Assembly: GCF_007003975.1 (NCBI RefSeq)
Contig: NZ_VFTC01000032.1
Location: 1-64,000 of the forward strand
DNA from: Mesorhizobium sp. WSM4306
GTDB lineage: Bacteria; Pseudomonadota; Alphaproteobacteria; Rhizobiales; Rhizobiaceae
Direction of reading: 5' to 3'
Length of the DNA: 64,000 bases
Shown here: in pieces, positions 20,393 through 29,684 of the stretch
How positions within the stretch are numbered: the stretch's first letter is position 1
How the letters are laid out: each line of letters starts with the position of its first letter
Position numbers and translations under genes: made by a program
Notes under the pieces: generated by a model
What the model saw: only the letters and a program-made list of their open reading frames with translations
Told to the model about the DNA's origin: nothing
Database searches by the model: none

Positions 20393-22165
20393 GTGTCACT
20401 TCTGCAAATCTACTGGAGAGCGCTGGGTTATCTCGCAGCGGACAGGAAACGCGTAGCGTTGATCTGCGGTGCGAATATCGCGCTTGCCGCGATTGCAATC
20501 CTCGAGCCGATCCTGCTGGGCCGCGTCATCGGCGCCATATCCGAAAAAGGCGCGGTGTTTTCGACGCTCGCCATTTGGGCCGCTCTTGGCGCCTTCAACG
20601 TCGTCGCCTTCGTGTTGGTGGCGCGCGGGGCTGATCGCTTTGCCCATGCCCGCCGTTCGGAAGTGTTGTGCCAATCCTTCGAGCGCGTGATCACCATGCC
20701 GCTTGCTTGGCATCATCAGCGCGGCACCTCCAATTCGCTGCACACGCTGCTGCGCGCCGTCGAGACCCTGTTCAGCCTTTGGCTTGAGTTCATGCGCGTG
20801 CATCTGTCGACGGCCATCGCGCTGGTGCTGCTGGTGCCGACGGCGATGGCCATGGATATCCGCATGTCGCTCGTGCTGCTTTGCCTTGGCGTGCTTTACG
20901 TTGCCATCGGTCGCATCGTCATGCGCCACACCAAGTCGGGCCAGACCGCCGTTGAGCGCCACTACCACACCGTCTTTGCCCATGTGTCCGATAGCGTCAG
21001 CAATGTCGCCGTGCTGCAGAGCTACAACCGCATCGGGCACGAGACCGCGACGTTGAAGCGTTACGTCAAGGACCTTCTCGATGCGCAAAACCCCGTGCTC
21101 GACTGGTGGGCGATCGCCAACGCGTTGAACCGCCTGTCGTCGACGATCTCGATGATGATCGTGCTGTCGATTGGCGCTTATCTCGTCACCCGTGGACAGC
21201 TGCGCGTAGGCGATGTCGTTGCCTTCACCGGCTTTGCCGGAATGCTGATTGCGCGTCTTGATCAGGTGTCGGCCTTCACCACTCAGATTTCCGAGGCGAG
21301 GGCGAAGCTCGAGGACTTCTATCGCCTCGAAGACTCCGCTGCCGACGCAGCCGAGCCGGATGGCTTGCGCGACCTCACCAATGTCACTGGTCATGTCCGG
21401 TTCGAGAACGTCAACTTCGAGTTCGGTAATTCCGGGCACGGCATCGACGACGTCTCGTTCGAGGTGCAGGCTGGGCAGACAGTCGCCATCGTCGGACCGA
21501 CCGGCGCTGGCAAGACGACGCTTATCAACCTGTTGCAGCGTGTCTTCACGCCGTCCAGCGGCCGTATCCTGATCGACGGCATCGACACCCGCTCGGTGAC
21601 CCGCAAGTCGCTGCGCCATTCGATCGCTACCGTGTTCCAGGACGCTGGCCTGCTCAACCGCTCGATCGAGGACAACATCCGCGTCGGCCGCGCCGAGGCG
21701 AGCTACGATGAAATCCACGCAGCCGCCAATGCCGCCGCCGCGCAGGACTTCATCCTGTCCAAGAGCGGCGGCTACGACACCATCGTCGGCGAGCGCGGCG
21801 GCCAGCTTTCGGGCGGCGAGCGTCAGCGTATCGCGATTGCACGCGCCGTGCTCAAGAATGCGCCGATCCTGGTACTCGACGAGGCGACCAGCGCGCTGGA
21901 CGTCGAGACGGAGGATCGCGTCAAGGAAGCCATTGACGAGTTGCGGCGCAACCGAACGACCTTCATCATCGCTCACCGCCTGACCACCGTTCGCGATGCC
22001 GACCTGGTCGTGTTCATGGACAAGGGCAAGGTGGTCGAGATGGGCGGCTTTGCCGAGCTGTCGCTGCGCAACGGCCGTTTCGCCAGCCTGCTGCGCGCCG
22101 GCGGCCTGCTCAACGACGAAGAAGTCCGTCGTCTCAGCCGCACGGTGAATATCGAAGCTGCTTAA
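20393..22165 (+). CDS. ndvA: Cyclic beta-1,2-glucan ABC exporter
   Basis: 590 residues, an ABC half-transporter that moves cyclic beta-1,2-glucans from cytoplasm to periplasm. The N-terminal half has about six membrane helices; the C-terminal half has Walker A GPTGAGKTT, signature LSGGERQRIAIARA, Walker B ILVLDEATSALD and the H-loop IAHRLTT. I chose the GTG at 20393 because GGAG lies 8 bases upstream and the product then begins SLLQIYWRALGYL, as NdvA/ChvA proteins do. The upstream in-frame ATG (20372) has no ribosome site. Confidence 0.96.
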   Translation: MSLLQIYWRALGYLAADRKRVALICGANIALAAIAILEPILLGRVIGAISEKGAVFSTLAIWAALGAFNVVAFVLVARGADRFAHARRSEVLCQSFERVITMPLAWHHQRGTSNSLHTLLRAVETLFSLWLEFMRVHLSTAIALVLLVPTAMAMDIRMSLVLLCLGVLYVAIGRIVMRHTKSGQTAVERHYHTVFAHVSDSVSNVAVLQSYNRIGHETATLKRYVKDLLDAQNPVLDWWAIANALNRLSSTISMMIVLSIGAYLVTRGQLRVGDVVAFTGFAGMLIARLDQVSAFTTQISEARAKLEDFYRLEDSAADAAEPDGLRDLTNVTGHVRFENVNFEFGNSGHGIDDVSFEVQAGQTVAIVGPTGAGKTTLINLLQRVFTPSSGRILIDGIDTRSVTRKSLRHSIATVFQDAGLLNRSIEDNIRVGRAEASYDEIHAAANAAAAQDFILSKSGGYDTIVGERGGQLSGGERQRIAIARAVLKNAPILVLDEATSALDVETEDRVKEAIDELRRNRTTFIIAHRLTTVRDADLVVFMDKGKVVEMGGFAELSLRNGRFASLLRAGGLLNDEEVRRLSRTVNIEAA

Positions 22166-22171
22166 GCTTTT

Positions 22172-22276
22172 CTACCTCCCCCTTGTGGGGAGGTCGGACC
22201 CGCAGGGTCCGGGTGGGGGCTTGGCGCTGCCCCACCCCGCTGCTTCGCAGCGACCCTCCCCACAAGGGGAGGGTAA
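22172..22276. repeat. Long palindromic repeat (family C)
   Basis: The outer arms cctcccccttgtgggg and ccccacaaggggaggg face each other, with nested smaller palindromes (ggacccgcagggtcc; gctgcttcgcagc). The whole 105 bases can fold into a branched hairpin. It lies between ndvA and ccmC and marks a junction between unrelated functions. Confidence 0.8.
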
Positions 22277-22333
22277 GACATGCGACAACCCACTCGATTG
22301 CTCCGAAGCCAACGCCGGTCTATTTAGATCGGC

Positions 22334-23086
22334 ATGAGCGACACCTCCTCACGCCTCGCCGCATGGACCGACCTTGCCAACCCGACGCGCTTTGTCGGGC
22401 TGGCCGACAGGTTGGTGCCGTGGCTGGCGTCGATCGCCGCGATCCTGCTCGCCGTTGGCCTCTATATGAGCTTTGCCGCGCCTGAGGATTTCCAGCAGGG
22501 CATCACCGTGCGCATCATGTACATCCACGTGCCTTTCGCCTGGCTCGCCATGATGTGCTACACGGTGATGGCGGTCGCCGCGCTCGGCACGCTGGTCTGG
22601 CGCCATCCGCTGGCCGACGTTGCGCTGAAATCGGCCGCCCCGATCGGCGCCACCTTCACCGCGCTTGCGCTCATCACCGGCTCCATCTGGGGCAAGCCGA
22701 TGTGGGGCACCTGGTGGGTGTGGGACGCGCGCTTGACGTCTGTGTTCGTCCTCTTCCTGATGTATCTCGGCATCATCGCGCTGACGCGCGCGCTGGATGA
22801 CGCCGGCCGCGCCGCCTGGGCTGCCGCCATCATCACGCTGGTCGGCTTCATCAACATCCCAATCATCAAATTCTCGGTCGACTGGTGGAACACGCTGCAC
22901 CAGCCGGCCTCGGTGTTCCGCATGGGCGGCTCGACCATCGACGGTTCGATGCTGAGACCGCTGTTCGTGATGGCGCTCGGCTTCACCGTACTGTTCTTCG
23001 CGCTGCATCTGATGGCGATGCGCACGGAGATCTTTCGCCGCCGGGTAACTGCCATGCGCCGGGTCGCGGCACGGCAGGCTAACTAG
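22334..23086 (+). CDS. ccmC: Heme exporter/handling protein CcmC
   Basis: 250 residues with six predicted membrane helices. CcmC presents heme to CcmE during cytochrome c maturation in the periplasm. The tryptophan-rich signature GTWWVWDARLTS and the flanking histidines (MYIHVPFAW and WWNTLHQPAS) that ligate heme are intact. The ribosome site is weak. No ccmA, ccmB, ccmD or ccmG lies next to it, although these are usually contiguous in alphaproteobacteria; it is bounded by a palindromic repeat upstream. Confidence 0.95.
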   Translation: MSDTSSRLAAWTDLANPTRFVGLADRLVPWLASIAAILLAVGLYMSFAAPEDFQQGITVRIMYIHVPFAWLAMMCYTVMAVAALGTLVWRHPLADVALKSAAPIGATFTALALITGSIWGKPMWGTWWVWDARLTSVFVLFLMYLGIIALTRALDDAGRAAWAAAIITLVGFINIPIIKFSVDWWNTLHQPASVFRMGGSTIDGSMLRPLFVMALGFTVLFFALHLMAMRTEIFRRRVTAMRRVAARQAN

Positions 23087-23330
23087 CGCGATTCGGCGAT
23101 GCCCTGATCTTGCGCGCCATCCGAATTGCAACCGAAGCAACAGCCATGCGTCCTGTCGCCAGCATCATTATCGGTGAGGCAGAGACGGTTATGTTGCGGT
23201 GCGGCAACAGAAAAGATTAAAGATCGCCCTTGACCTTGCTTGCTCCTGCAACCCTTGCTTGCTGTGTTGACATCTCGCCCCACAGACACGCTTGGTATCC
23301 GTCAATGATTGTTGCGAGGGGGATTTGACG

Positions 23331-24011
23331 ATGAAAATGCGTCTGCTGGCTGGTGTGTCGACAATTGCTTTGGCGCTTGGCTGGAGTTCGGCCTATGCCG
23401 CCGATCCGACCGTCGACGTTCCGAGGGCAGAGGATCTCTGGTACGTCACGCTGTTTGGCGGCGCCAGTTTCCCCAACCATGTGAAAAGCCAGTGGTCGGC
23501 CTATGATATTTCGGTCGATGCCAAGACCGGGTTCGTGATCGGCGGCGCTGTCGGTCGGAGGATCAACGACACGTTCCGTGTCGAGGGCGAACTCTCCTAC
23601 GCACGCTACAAGGTAGGTGGCTGGAGCTACAGTGGCCCCGGCGACTCCGGGTCCGGCCCTGCTTCCGGCAATGTGTCGGCTACTTATCTTCTCGCCAATG
23701 TCTGGGCCGATGTCGCGCATTTTGGCGAAGCCAAGCTCTATGTCGGTGGTGGTATCGGCGCCGCCTACGTTACCGCCGACACGTCCTTTGATGGTGATTT
23801 TGGCTATGGTTCTGGCGACTGGGGTTTCGCCGGCCAGCTGGGCGCCGGCGTGACTTACGCGGTGACACAGAATATCGACCTCGATTTCGGTTACCGGTTC
23901 AAGGCCGTCACCAGTGTCGATTTTGACAACAACGAGAGCGGCCTCAATCCGTTCAGGGACGCCAAATTGTATTCCCACAATGTGCAGCTTGGCGTTACCT
24001 ACAAGTTCTGA
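23331..24011 (+). CDS. Outer-membrane beta-barrel protein
   Basis: 226 residues with a clear Sec signal peptide (KMRLLAGVSTIALALGWSSAYA, predicted cut after AYA). The mature part alternates short glycine- and aromatic-rich strands (YVTLFGGASFP, VGGGIGAAYVTAD, DLDFGYRFKAV) and ends in VTYKF, the C-terminal aromatic used by the BAM machine. It fits the small porin-like / Omp25-Omp31-like 8-strand barrels common in rhizobia; the exact role is unknown. GGGGGA lies 8 bases before the ATG. Confidence 0.85.
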   Translation: MKMRLLAGVSTIALALGWSSAYAADPTVDVPRAEDLWYVTLFGGASFPNHVKSQWSAYDISVDAKTGFVIGGAVGRRINDTFRVEGELSYARYKVGGWSYSGPGDSGSGPASGNVSATYLLANVWADVAHFGEAKLYVGGGIGAAYVTADTSFDGDFGYGSGDWGFAGQLGAGVTYAVTQNIDLDFGYRFKAVTSVDFDNNESGLNPFRDAKLYSHNVQLGVTYKF

Positions 24012-24051
24012 TTTGATCGGGCTGTCGCAGGCCGCGACCGGGATTTGACGG

Positions 24052-25698
24052 ATGCCGCTCTTGCCACGTCGGCAGCCCCTGGATCTGCCGGCAATGTTGC
24101 CAGCTTCGCTGCCGACCGCCGGTGAACCGGCGGAAAAGACATTGCAGCGCGGCATCGACCTGCAACGGCGCAAGCGTTTTCGCGAGGCCGAGTTCTGCTA
24201 CCAGACGGTGCTTCGCACGCAGCCCAAAAATGCCATGGCGCTGAACCTGATGGGCACGCTGGCCATCGAGGCCGGGCATCATGACGCCGCCATTGCCTAT
24301 ATGGAAAAAGCGGTCAAGCTCGAACCGGACAACGCCGTCTTCCGCAACAATCTCGGCAACGCCTACAATGTCACCGATAACATCGACAAGGCGCGCAGAC
24401 ATCTGAGAAAGGCGATCGAGCTCGATGGAGGGCTCATCGAAGCGCTGTGCAATCTCGGCCGATCCTACCGCAGCCAGCTCGAGGGCGACATTGCCGAAGG
24501 GTTCTATCGCCGGGCGCTGGCCATCGACGGCCAGTCGGTGACAGCACTTGCCGGCATGGGCGATCTGCTCACCGACATCGGCCGGCAGGCCGAGGCGGTC
24601 GAATGTTTTGGCCGCGCACTTGCCATCGACCCGGGCCATGTCGAGGCGCTGGCCGGAATGGCGCTGGCGCGCCGGGCGGCCAAGGACGACCCGACGCTGC
24701 CTTTAATACGGGCTCGCCTGGAATTGCCGATGACCACCGACCGCGAGCGGGTGGTTTTGCATCACGCCGCCGGCAAGATGCTCAACGACCAGCGCGAGTA
24801 TCGCCCGGCCATCCGCCATTTTTCTGAGGCGAAGGCGATTTCCGGCAATGATTTCGATATCGAACGGCACACCCAGCTTTACGACAGCTTCATCGACACT
24901 TTCGACGCCGGCTTCTTCGAGGCGCGACGCGATTTGGGAAATCCATCCAGGCGCCCGGTCTTCATCGTCGGCATGCCACGGTCGGGAACAACGCTGACCG
25001 AGCAGATATGCGCCAGCCATCGCGATATCTACGGCGCCGGCGAGTTGCCAACCATTCGCGCACTGGCCGGCGAAATTGGTTTCGACAAGCTCGATCCGGC
25101 CGTCTTCACCAAGGCCATGGCGGCGCTCACTCCTGCCAGAGCGAAGCAACTTGGTTCGAAATATCTCGACGTTCTCAACAAACGCAACAGCAGGGCGCGG
25201 CTTGTCGTCGACAAGATGCCGCATAATTTCGAACTGCTGGCCTTCATCAGCCTGATCTTGCCGAATGCCCACATCATCCATTGCCGGCGTGACCCGATGG
25301 ACAATTGCACGTCCTGTTTCATGCACAATTTTTCCGAAGCCCACGGCTACAACGCCGATCTGACCACGCTTGGACAGTATTACCGGCAGTATGACCGGTT
25401 GATGCGCCATTGGGCCAAGGTCATCCCGCTCGATATCCACGACATGCCCTACGAAGAAACGGTGGCCGATTTCGAAAACCGTGCGCGTGGATTGATCGGA
25501 TTCCTCGGCGTTGAATGGGACGATGCGTGCCTGCGTTTCAACGAGACCGAGCGCACGGTGCGAACGCCGAGCCGCTGGCAGGTGCGCCAGCCGATCTATT
25601 CGTCCTCGGTCGAGCGCTGGAAACTGTATGGCGACGCTCTCGATCCGCTGAAGACCGCACTCGGTCCGGTTTTCGCCCCTGAGGTCAGCGGCCCTTAG
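24052..25698 (+). CDS. TPR-sulfotransferase fusion protein
   Basis: 548 residues. An N-terminal array of about five TPR repeats (residues 28-210) precedes a sulfotransferase domain. This has the PAPS-binding P-loop FIVGMPRSGTTLTEQI at about 304, then VVDKMPHNFELLAFI, and the 3'-phosphate motif HCRRDPMDNCTSCF. This architecture resembles bacterial sulfotransferases related to tyrosylprotein sulfotransferases. The acceptor, a protein or a glycan, is not known. It starts 40 bases after the outer-membrane protein gene on the same strand and may share its transcript. Confidence 0.9.
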   Translation: MPLLPRRQPLDLPAMLPASLPTAGEPAEKTLQRGIDLQRRKRFREAEFCYQTVLRTQPKNAMALNLMGTLAIEAGHHDAAIAYMEKAVKLEPDNAVFRNNLGNAYNVTDNIDKARRHLRKAIELDGGLIEALCNLGRSYRSQLEGDIAEGFYRRALAIDGQSVTALAGMGDLLTDIGRQAEAVECFGRALAIDPGHVEALAGMALARRAAKDDPTLPLIRARLELPMTTDRERVVLHHAAGKMLNDQREYRPAIRHFSEAKAISGNDFDIERHTQLYDSFIDTFDAGFFEARRDLGNPSRRPVFIVGMPRSGTTLTEQICASHRDIYGAGELPTIRALAGEIGFDKLDPAVFTKAMAALTPARAKQLGSKYLDVLNKRNSRARLVVDKMPHNFELLAFISLILPNAHIIHCRRDPMDNCTSCFMHNFSEAHGYNADLTTLGQYYRQYDRLMRHWAKVIPLDIHDMPYEETVADFENRARGLIGFLGVEWDDACLRFNETERTVRTPSRWQVRQPIYSSSVERWKLYGDALDPLKTALGPVFAPEVSGP

Positions 25699-25716
25699 GC
25701 CGGACCGACATCATGC

Positions 25717-26775
25717 TCACCCCATCCGTCCCCGCGCCGTCACCGGCAGCGTTTCCAGCACCTTGTCACCATCGATCAGATGCACCTGGTCGAACAGGTT
25801 GGTCACCACGCAGCAATGGTCGGGCACCACCCGCACGCGCTCGCCGATGCGAAGCCTGGCGCCTTCGCCAAGCGTGACCGTGCCGTGCTCTTCGCTCAGG
25901 CCCGTGACGCGAGCGCCGGGCATGCCGAGCAGCTCACCGAATTCGGGCAGGCCCAGCGTATCGGAGGACAGCGCCTTGCTGCCGCTGTCGAGGATGGCGC
26001 GGGTCGGCGTTGGGTGGCTCACCACCGTGGCGAGCACTGTCAGCGCGCAATCGTCGAGCGTGCCGACGCCTTTGGCGACCTGATAGCGGTCGAGATAGAT
26101 GTAGGTGCCGGGGCGGTATTCGGTAACGACGCTGTCCTCGCCCGAACGCCACATATCAGGCGTGCCGCCGCTGGAGATGCGCTCACAGGCAAGACCCGAC
26201 GCCGCAAGCGCCTGTTTGGCGCCGGCCAGCCATGCCTCGGCCTCAGCGGCGCGGCCGGCCGCCGGATAGGTCATCAGTCCGCCGAAGGTGAGCCCCTCGG
26301 CCTGGTCGATCACTTTCGCCAGCGCCAAGGCCTCGGCGGCGCTCTGTACGCCGCAGCGGCCCATGCCTGTGTCGCATTCGACCAGCACGGGCAGGGGATG
26401 GCCAGCATCGGTGAAGGTGGCTGCGAGCCCCTCCAGCGTTTCGCGGCTGTCGGCCGTCACTGACAGCGTCACACGGCCATGCAGCGCCTTGAGGCGCCCC
26501 AGCTTGGCGCGGCCCAAAATGTTGTAGGGCAGAAAAATGTCGGAGAGCCCAGCATCGGCCATCACTTCGGCTTCGCCGATCTTCTGGCACGTGATGCCGA
26601 TGGCCCCCGCCGCTACCTGCTTCTTCGCCCAGTAGGGCAGCTTGTGCGTCTTGATGTGCGGCCTGAGCTTCAGTCCGTGGCGATCGGCATGCGCCTGCGC
26701 CTTGATGATGTTGGCTTCGGCGCGGGTCGCATCGATCAGGATCGCCGGCGTATCGAGGTCGTCTATGCCTTGCAT
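25717..26775 (-). CDS. D-serine dehydratase-like PLP enzyme (DSD1/D-threonine aldolase family)
   Basis: 352 residues from the ATG at 26775 with AAGGTG upstream; an extended frame to 26865 lacks support. Fold-type III PLP enzyme: the PLP lysine is in RPHIKTHKLPYWAK, and the C-terminal metal site reads PDHCCVVTN. His followed two positions later by Cys matches the zinc pair of D-serine dehydratases and D-3-hydroxyaspartate dehydratases; D-threonine aldolases usually have Asp there. Predicted to act on a D-hydroxy amino acid in the cytosol. Exact substrate not certain. Confidence 0.85.
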   Translation of the reverse strand: MQGIDDLDTPAILIDATRAEANIIKAQAHADRHGLKLRPHIKTHKLPYWAKKQVAAGAIGITCQKIGEAEVMADAGLSDIFLPYNILGRAKLGRLKALHGRVTLSVTADSRETLEGLAATFTDAGHPLPVLVECDTGMGRCGVQSAAEALALAKVIDQAEGLTFGGLMTYPAAGRAAEAEAWLAGAKQALAASGLACERISSGGTPDMWRSGEDSVVTEYRPGTYIYLDRYQVAKGVGTLDDCALTVLATVVSHPTPTRAILDSGSKALSSDTLGLPEFGELLGMPGARVTGLSEEHGTVTLGEGARLRIGERVRVVPDHCCVVTNLFDQVHLIDGDKVLETLPVTARGRMG

Positions 26776-26918
26776 GAATGTCACCTTGGGAAATTTGGCT
26801 GGACTTATGGCCCCGATCGGCCCGGATGTCATGAGGCCAGCATGCAGTTTGCGTCGACACCGCAAAGCCGTTCGGCTATGCGCTTTAGGCAGGAACGCGA
26901 CGCCAAGGGATCACGACC

Positions 26919-27605
26919 ATGAAACGCTCAACCGTCAACGACATCATCCGCGAAGCCGACGCCTTCATCCGCTCGTTCGGCTACATCATGCCGCCCTTCG
27001 CCTACTGGTCGCCGGAGGAGATGAAGGCGCGCAAGGCCGACTCCGCGGCTATTTTCACCTCGCGGCTTGGCTGGGACATCACCGATTACGGCCAGGAGAA
27101 ATTCGACGAGCTCGGCCTGTTCCTGTTCACCGTGCGCAACGGCGTGTATGCCGACATGAAGAAGGGCATGGGCATGCTCTATGCCGAGAAGATCATGATC
27201 TCGCGCAAGGACCAGCTGTCGCCGATGCACCGCCACAACATCAAGGCCGAGGACATCATCAACCGCGGCGGCGGCAAGCTGGTGCTGGAACTGTTCATGC
27301 ACGATCGCGACGGCGGCATCGACCCGAAGGCCGAAGTGTCCGTGCCGGTCGACGGCACCATCCACAGGCTGCCGGCGGGCGGCCTCCTGAAGCTCGACCC
27401 CGGCCAGAGCGTCACGCTGATGCCCGGCGTCTGGCATGCCTTCTGGGCCGAGGGCAAGGACGTGCTGATCGGCGAAGTCTCGACCGTCAACGACGATTTG
27501 ACCGACAACGTCTTCCGCGAGCCGATCGGCCGCTTCTCCAACATCGACGAGGACGTCGCGCCGGTGCATCTACTGGTGTCCGACTATGAGAAGTGGGTGG
27601 GGTAG
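26919..27605 (+). CDS. D-lyxose/D-mannose isomerase
   Basis: 228 residues matching the D-lyxose ketol-isomerase cupin family (PF07385). Metal ligands are visible in MHRHNIKAEDIINRGGGKLVLEL (two His and an acidic residue) and GVWHAFWAEG. Interconverts D-lyxose with D-xylulose and D-mannose with D-fructose in characterised relatives. It is divergent from the D-serine dehydratase-like gene (143-base gap). No sugar transporter or kinase is adjacent, so the natural pathway is unclear. Confidence 0.9.
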   Translation: MKRSTVNDIIREADAFIRSFGYIMPPFAYWSPEEMKARKADSAAIFTSRLGWDITDYGQEKFDELGLFLFTVRNGVYADMKKGMGMLYAEKIMISRKDQLSPMHRHNIKAEDIINRGGGKLVLELFMHDRDGGIDPKAEVSVPVDGTIHRLPAGGLLKLDPGQSVTLMPGVWHAFWAEGKDVLIGEVSTVNDDLTDNVFREPIGRFSNIDEDVAPVHLLVSDYEKWVG

Positions 27606-27617
27606 CTTCATCGGCCG

Positions 27618-27805
27618 GCGCTGCCCCTCATCCGCCTGCCGGCACCTTCTCCCCGTATAGTGACGGGGAGAAGAGGGCTAGCCGCAATGCCGCGCCTATT
27701 CTGTAACGTCGGTGGTTCGCGAAATCATCGACGACAGCTTCTTTCTCCCCGTCACTATACGGGGAGAAATGCCCGGCAGGGCAATGAGGGGCAGCGCCGG
27801 CGTTC
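27618..27805. repeat. Paired inverted intergenic repeat (family B)
   Basis: The left copy (27618-27676) reads gctgcccctcat, then a cttctccccgtatagtgacggggagaag-type hairpin. The right copy (about 27743-27805) is its inverse and ends atgaggggcagcgcc. The 66 bases between the copies hold no gene. It separates the convergent D-lyxose isomerase and RDD genes. Related segments occur at 49-118. Confidence 0.8.
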
Positions 27806-27817
27806 CCTCGATTGCAG

Positions 27818-28678
27818 CTACCGCTGATACTTGTCCGCCTTGCGCGTTCCCAGCAGAAGCTTGCGTTCGAGCTGAGCCCGCAGCTCGCCATAATAGGCGG
27901 TGAGGAAGGCCCTGGAATCTACCGGCTCGATGGTCATGCCGATCTTGCGCCCGATCGTCTCGGCCACGGCTTTCAGCGCGAAATAGTCGTCGCGGCGCAG
28001 CACCTCTTCCAGCTTGTGCAGTTCGGCGATGCCATAGGCATCGAGCTGCGCCTGGGTGAAGCGGAAGGCGCGTGCGTTCTGGCGTTGCGACAGGTCCTCG
28101 ACCAGCGCCAGTTTCGGCGCTTCGACCACCCAGGTTCCGGCCAGCAGGTCGCCGATCCGCATGCGGTCGCGGTTGAACAGCGGGAAGAGCGCAAACAGCA
28201 GCGCCCAGACCAGTCCGAAGATCGTCGACAGCGTGTCGGCCAGCCCCATCTCGCTGCGGCCGAGGATGATCGACAGCGGCAGGAATATCTCGATCTCGCG
28301 CATCAGATTGCGAGCGATGACCTGGTCGACCGAAAGGCCGGCGCCGCTGCGCGACGCCACCCGGATGCCGAGCATCCGCTTGCCGGGCGTGGCAGCGCGG
28401 CGGCCGGCCTCGAAGACGATGAAATAGGCGTTGCGCAGGAAGAAGATCAGGATGATCCAGACGATGAACAGCGGCTGCGCTCCTTCGCCTTGGAGGCCGG
28501 CCAGCCCGAACAGTGCAACGATCGTGATCACGATTGCGGTGACGATGATGATGACAAAGTCGAGCAGGAAGGCGGCGGCGCGTGTGCCGGCATCGGCGAG
28601 CTTGATCCGGAGATCGACACCTTCCGGCGTGATCAGCGGCCGTATCGTCGACACGGCAGCGCGCCTAGCGGTCGCCAT
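27818..28678 (-). CDS. RDD family membrane protein
   Basis: 286 residues with three to four membrane helices in the first 190. RDD-family features are ADAGTRAAAFLLDFVII (the Arg/Asp start), TPGKRMLGIRV and FNRDRMRIGDLLAGTWVVE. The long soluble tail (residues 195-286) is charged and helical. Last gene of a six-gene operon; its start overlaps the SpoIIM-like gene by 14 bases. RDD proteins are poorly characterised; some have been linked to ion transport. Function unknown here. Confidence 0.88.
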   Translation of the reverse strand: MATARRAAVSTIRPLITPEGVDLRIKLADAGTRAAAFLLDFVIIIVTAIVITIVALFGLAGLQGEGAQPLFIVWIILIFFLRNAYFIVFEAGRRAATPGKRMLGIRVASRSGAGLSVDQVIARNLMREIEIFLPLSIILGRSEMGLADTLSTIFGLVWALLFALFPLFNRDRMRIGDLLAGTWVVEAPKLALVEDLSQRQNARAFRFTQAQLDAYGIAELHKLEEVLRRDDYFALKAVAETIGRKIGMTIEPVDSRAFLTAYYGELRAQLERKLLLGTRKADKYQR

Positions 28679-29684
28679 GCCGCACCACCCTAAACAGATA
28701 GAAATAGCAAATCCATAGCGTCAGCATGAAGCCGCCAATGGCATATCGCGTCACGTCGCTGGTGATCACTTGCCTGCCGATGCCTTCTAGCAGGCCGGCA
28801 CACAAAAGCATGATCGTCACCCCGACCATGGTGGTGGCGGCCACCCGCCCGGCATCGGCTGCGGCCGTCATCCGGGTCAGTTCGCCGGGGAAGGCGATGC
28901 GCGTGCCGATGCGCATGCCGGCTGCACCGGCAAGCGCGATCGCGAACATTTCGGTGGTGCCGTGGATGGACAGCCATCCGCCGAGCTCCAGCCCGAGCCC
29001 CTTGGCGACGTAGATCTGGAACATCGCGCCGAGCAGGCAGCCATTCATCAGGATCAGCAGCACGCTCGGCACCGCGAAGGCAAAGCCGAGCGCGAAGGCC
29101 AGGATCGCCACCTGGACATTGTGCGTGAACAGATAGGCAGCGAAACCCGACAGGAAATTGCTGTCGGCGCCATCATAAAGCACCTGGCGCAGCACCTCGG
29201 CCGATGCGTCCGGGTTGCGCCCGCCGGCGAGACTCGGCGGAATGATGGCGTCGTACCAGCCCTTGTCTTTCGTCACCAGCCAGTAGCCGGCGCCGAAACC
29301 GACAAAGGTCAGGACGACCGACAGCAAGGTTTCGCGCCACAAATCGCGAATGGCGTGCGGCCAGTCATGCAGGAAGAAATCGCCGATGCGCTGCCGCAAG
29401 CTGCGGCGTGCGCCATAGAGATAGAAATAGCCGCGCAGACAGAGCGCTTCGAGATAGCCGACCAGCGCATTGTCGAGCGAGGTTGCACGCGCCACCGAAA
29501 GCGACGACAGCGCCGAGCGGTAGAGCAGCGGCAGCGACAGCAATTCGTCTTCCGACAGCGTGCGCGGCGCGCGTTTCTCGACACGAGCAAGCAGCGCCTC
29601 GAACGCCTTCCAGTCGGCCTCGCGTTCCGAACGGAAGCTCGCCAGCGACTGGCGCACGGCATCCTTGCCGGCCAGCGCGTTCAC
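28665..29684 (-). CDS. Stage II sporulation protein M-like membrane protein
   Basis: 339 residues from a GTG at 29684 with GGAGG upstream; it overlaps the DUF58 stop (GTGA). The C-terminal two thirds carry the SpoIIM/DUF95 fold with about five membrane helices and the conserved ILMNGCLLGAMFQIY and LSIHGTTEMFAIALAGAAG. In spore formers SpoIIM joins the peptidoglycan-degrading engulfment complex, but this lineage does not sporulate. The family is often found next to MoxR, DUF58 and RDD genes in other bacteria, as here, with no assigned role. Confidence 0.88.
   Translation of the reverse strand: MNALAGKDAVRQSLASFRSEREADWKAFEALLARVEKRAPRTLSEDELLSLPLLYRSALSSLSVARATSLDNALVGYLEALCLRGYFYLYGARRSLRQRIGDFFLHDWPHAIRDLWRETLLSVVLTFVGFGAGYWLVTKDKGWYDAIIPPSLAGGRNPDASAEVLRQVLYDGADSNFLSGFAAYLFTHNVQVAILAFALGFAFAVPSVLLILMNGCLLGAMFQIYVAKGLGLELGGWLSIHGTTEMFAIALAGAAGMRIGTRIAFPGELTRMTAAADAGRVAATTMVGVTIMLLCAGLLEGIGRQVITSDVTRYAIGGFMLTLWICYFYLFRVVRHGDR

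Noticed and set aside
20396..21976. 526-residue minus-strand frame across ndvA
   Set aside because: Exactly antisense to conserved ABC exporter motifs; no domain of its own.
22166..22333. Possible CRISPR or tRNA signal in the repeat-rich gap after ndvA
   Set aside because: The repeats are nested palindromes without regular spacers, and no cloverleaf could be drawn.
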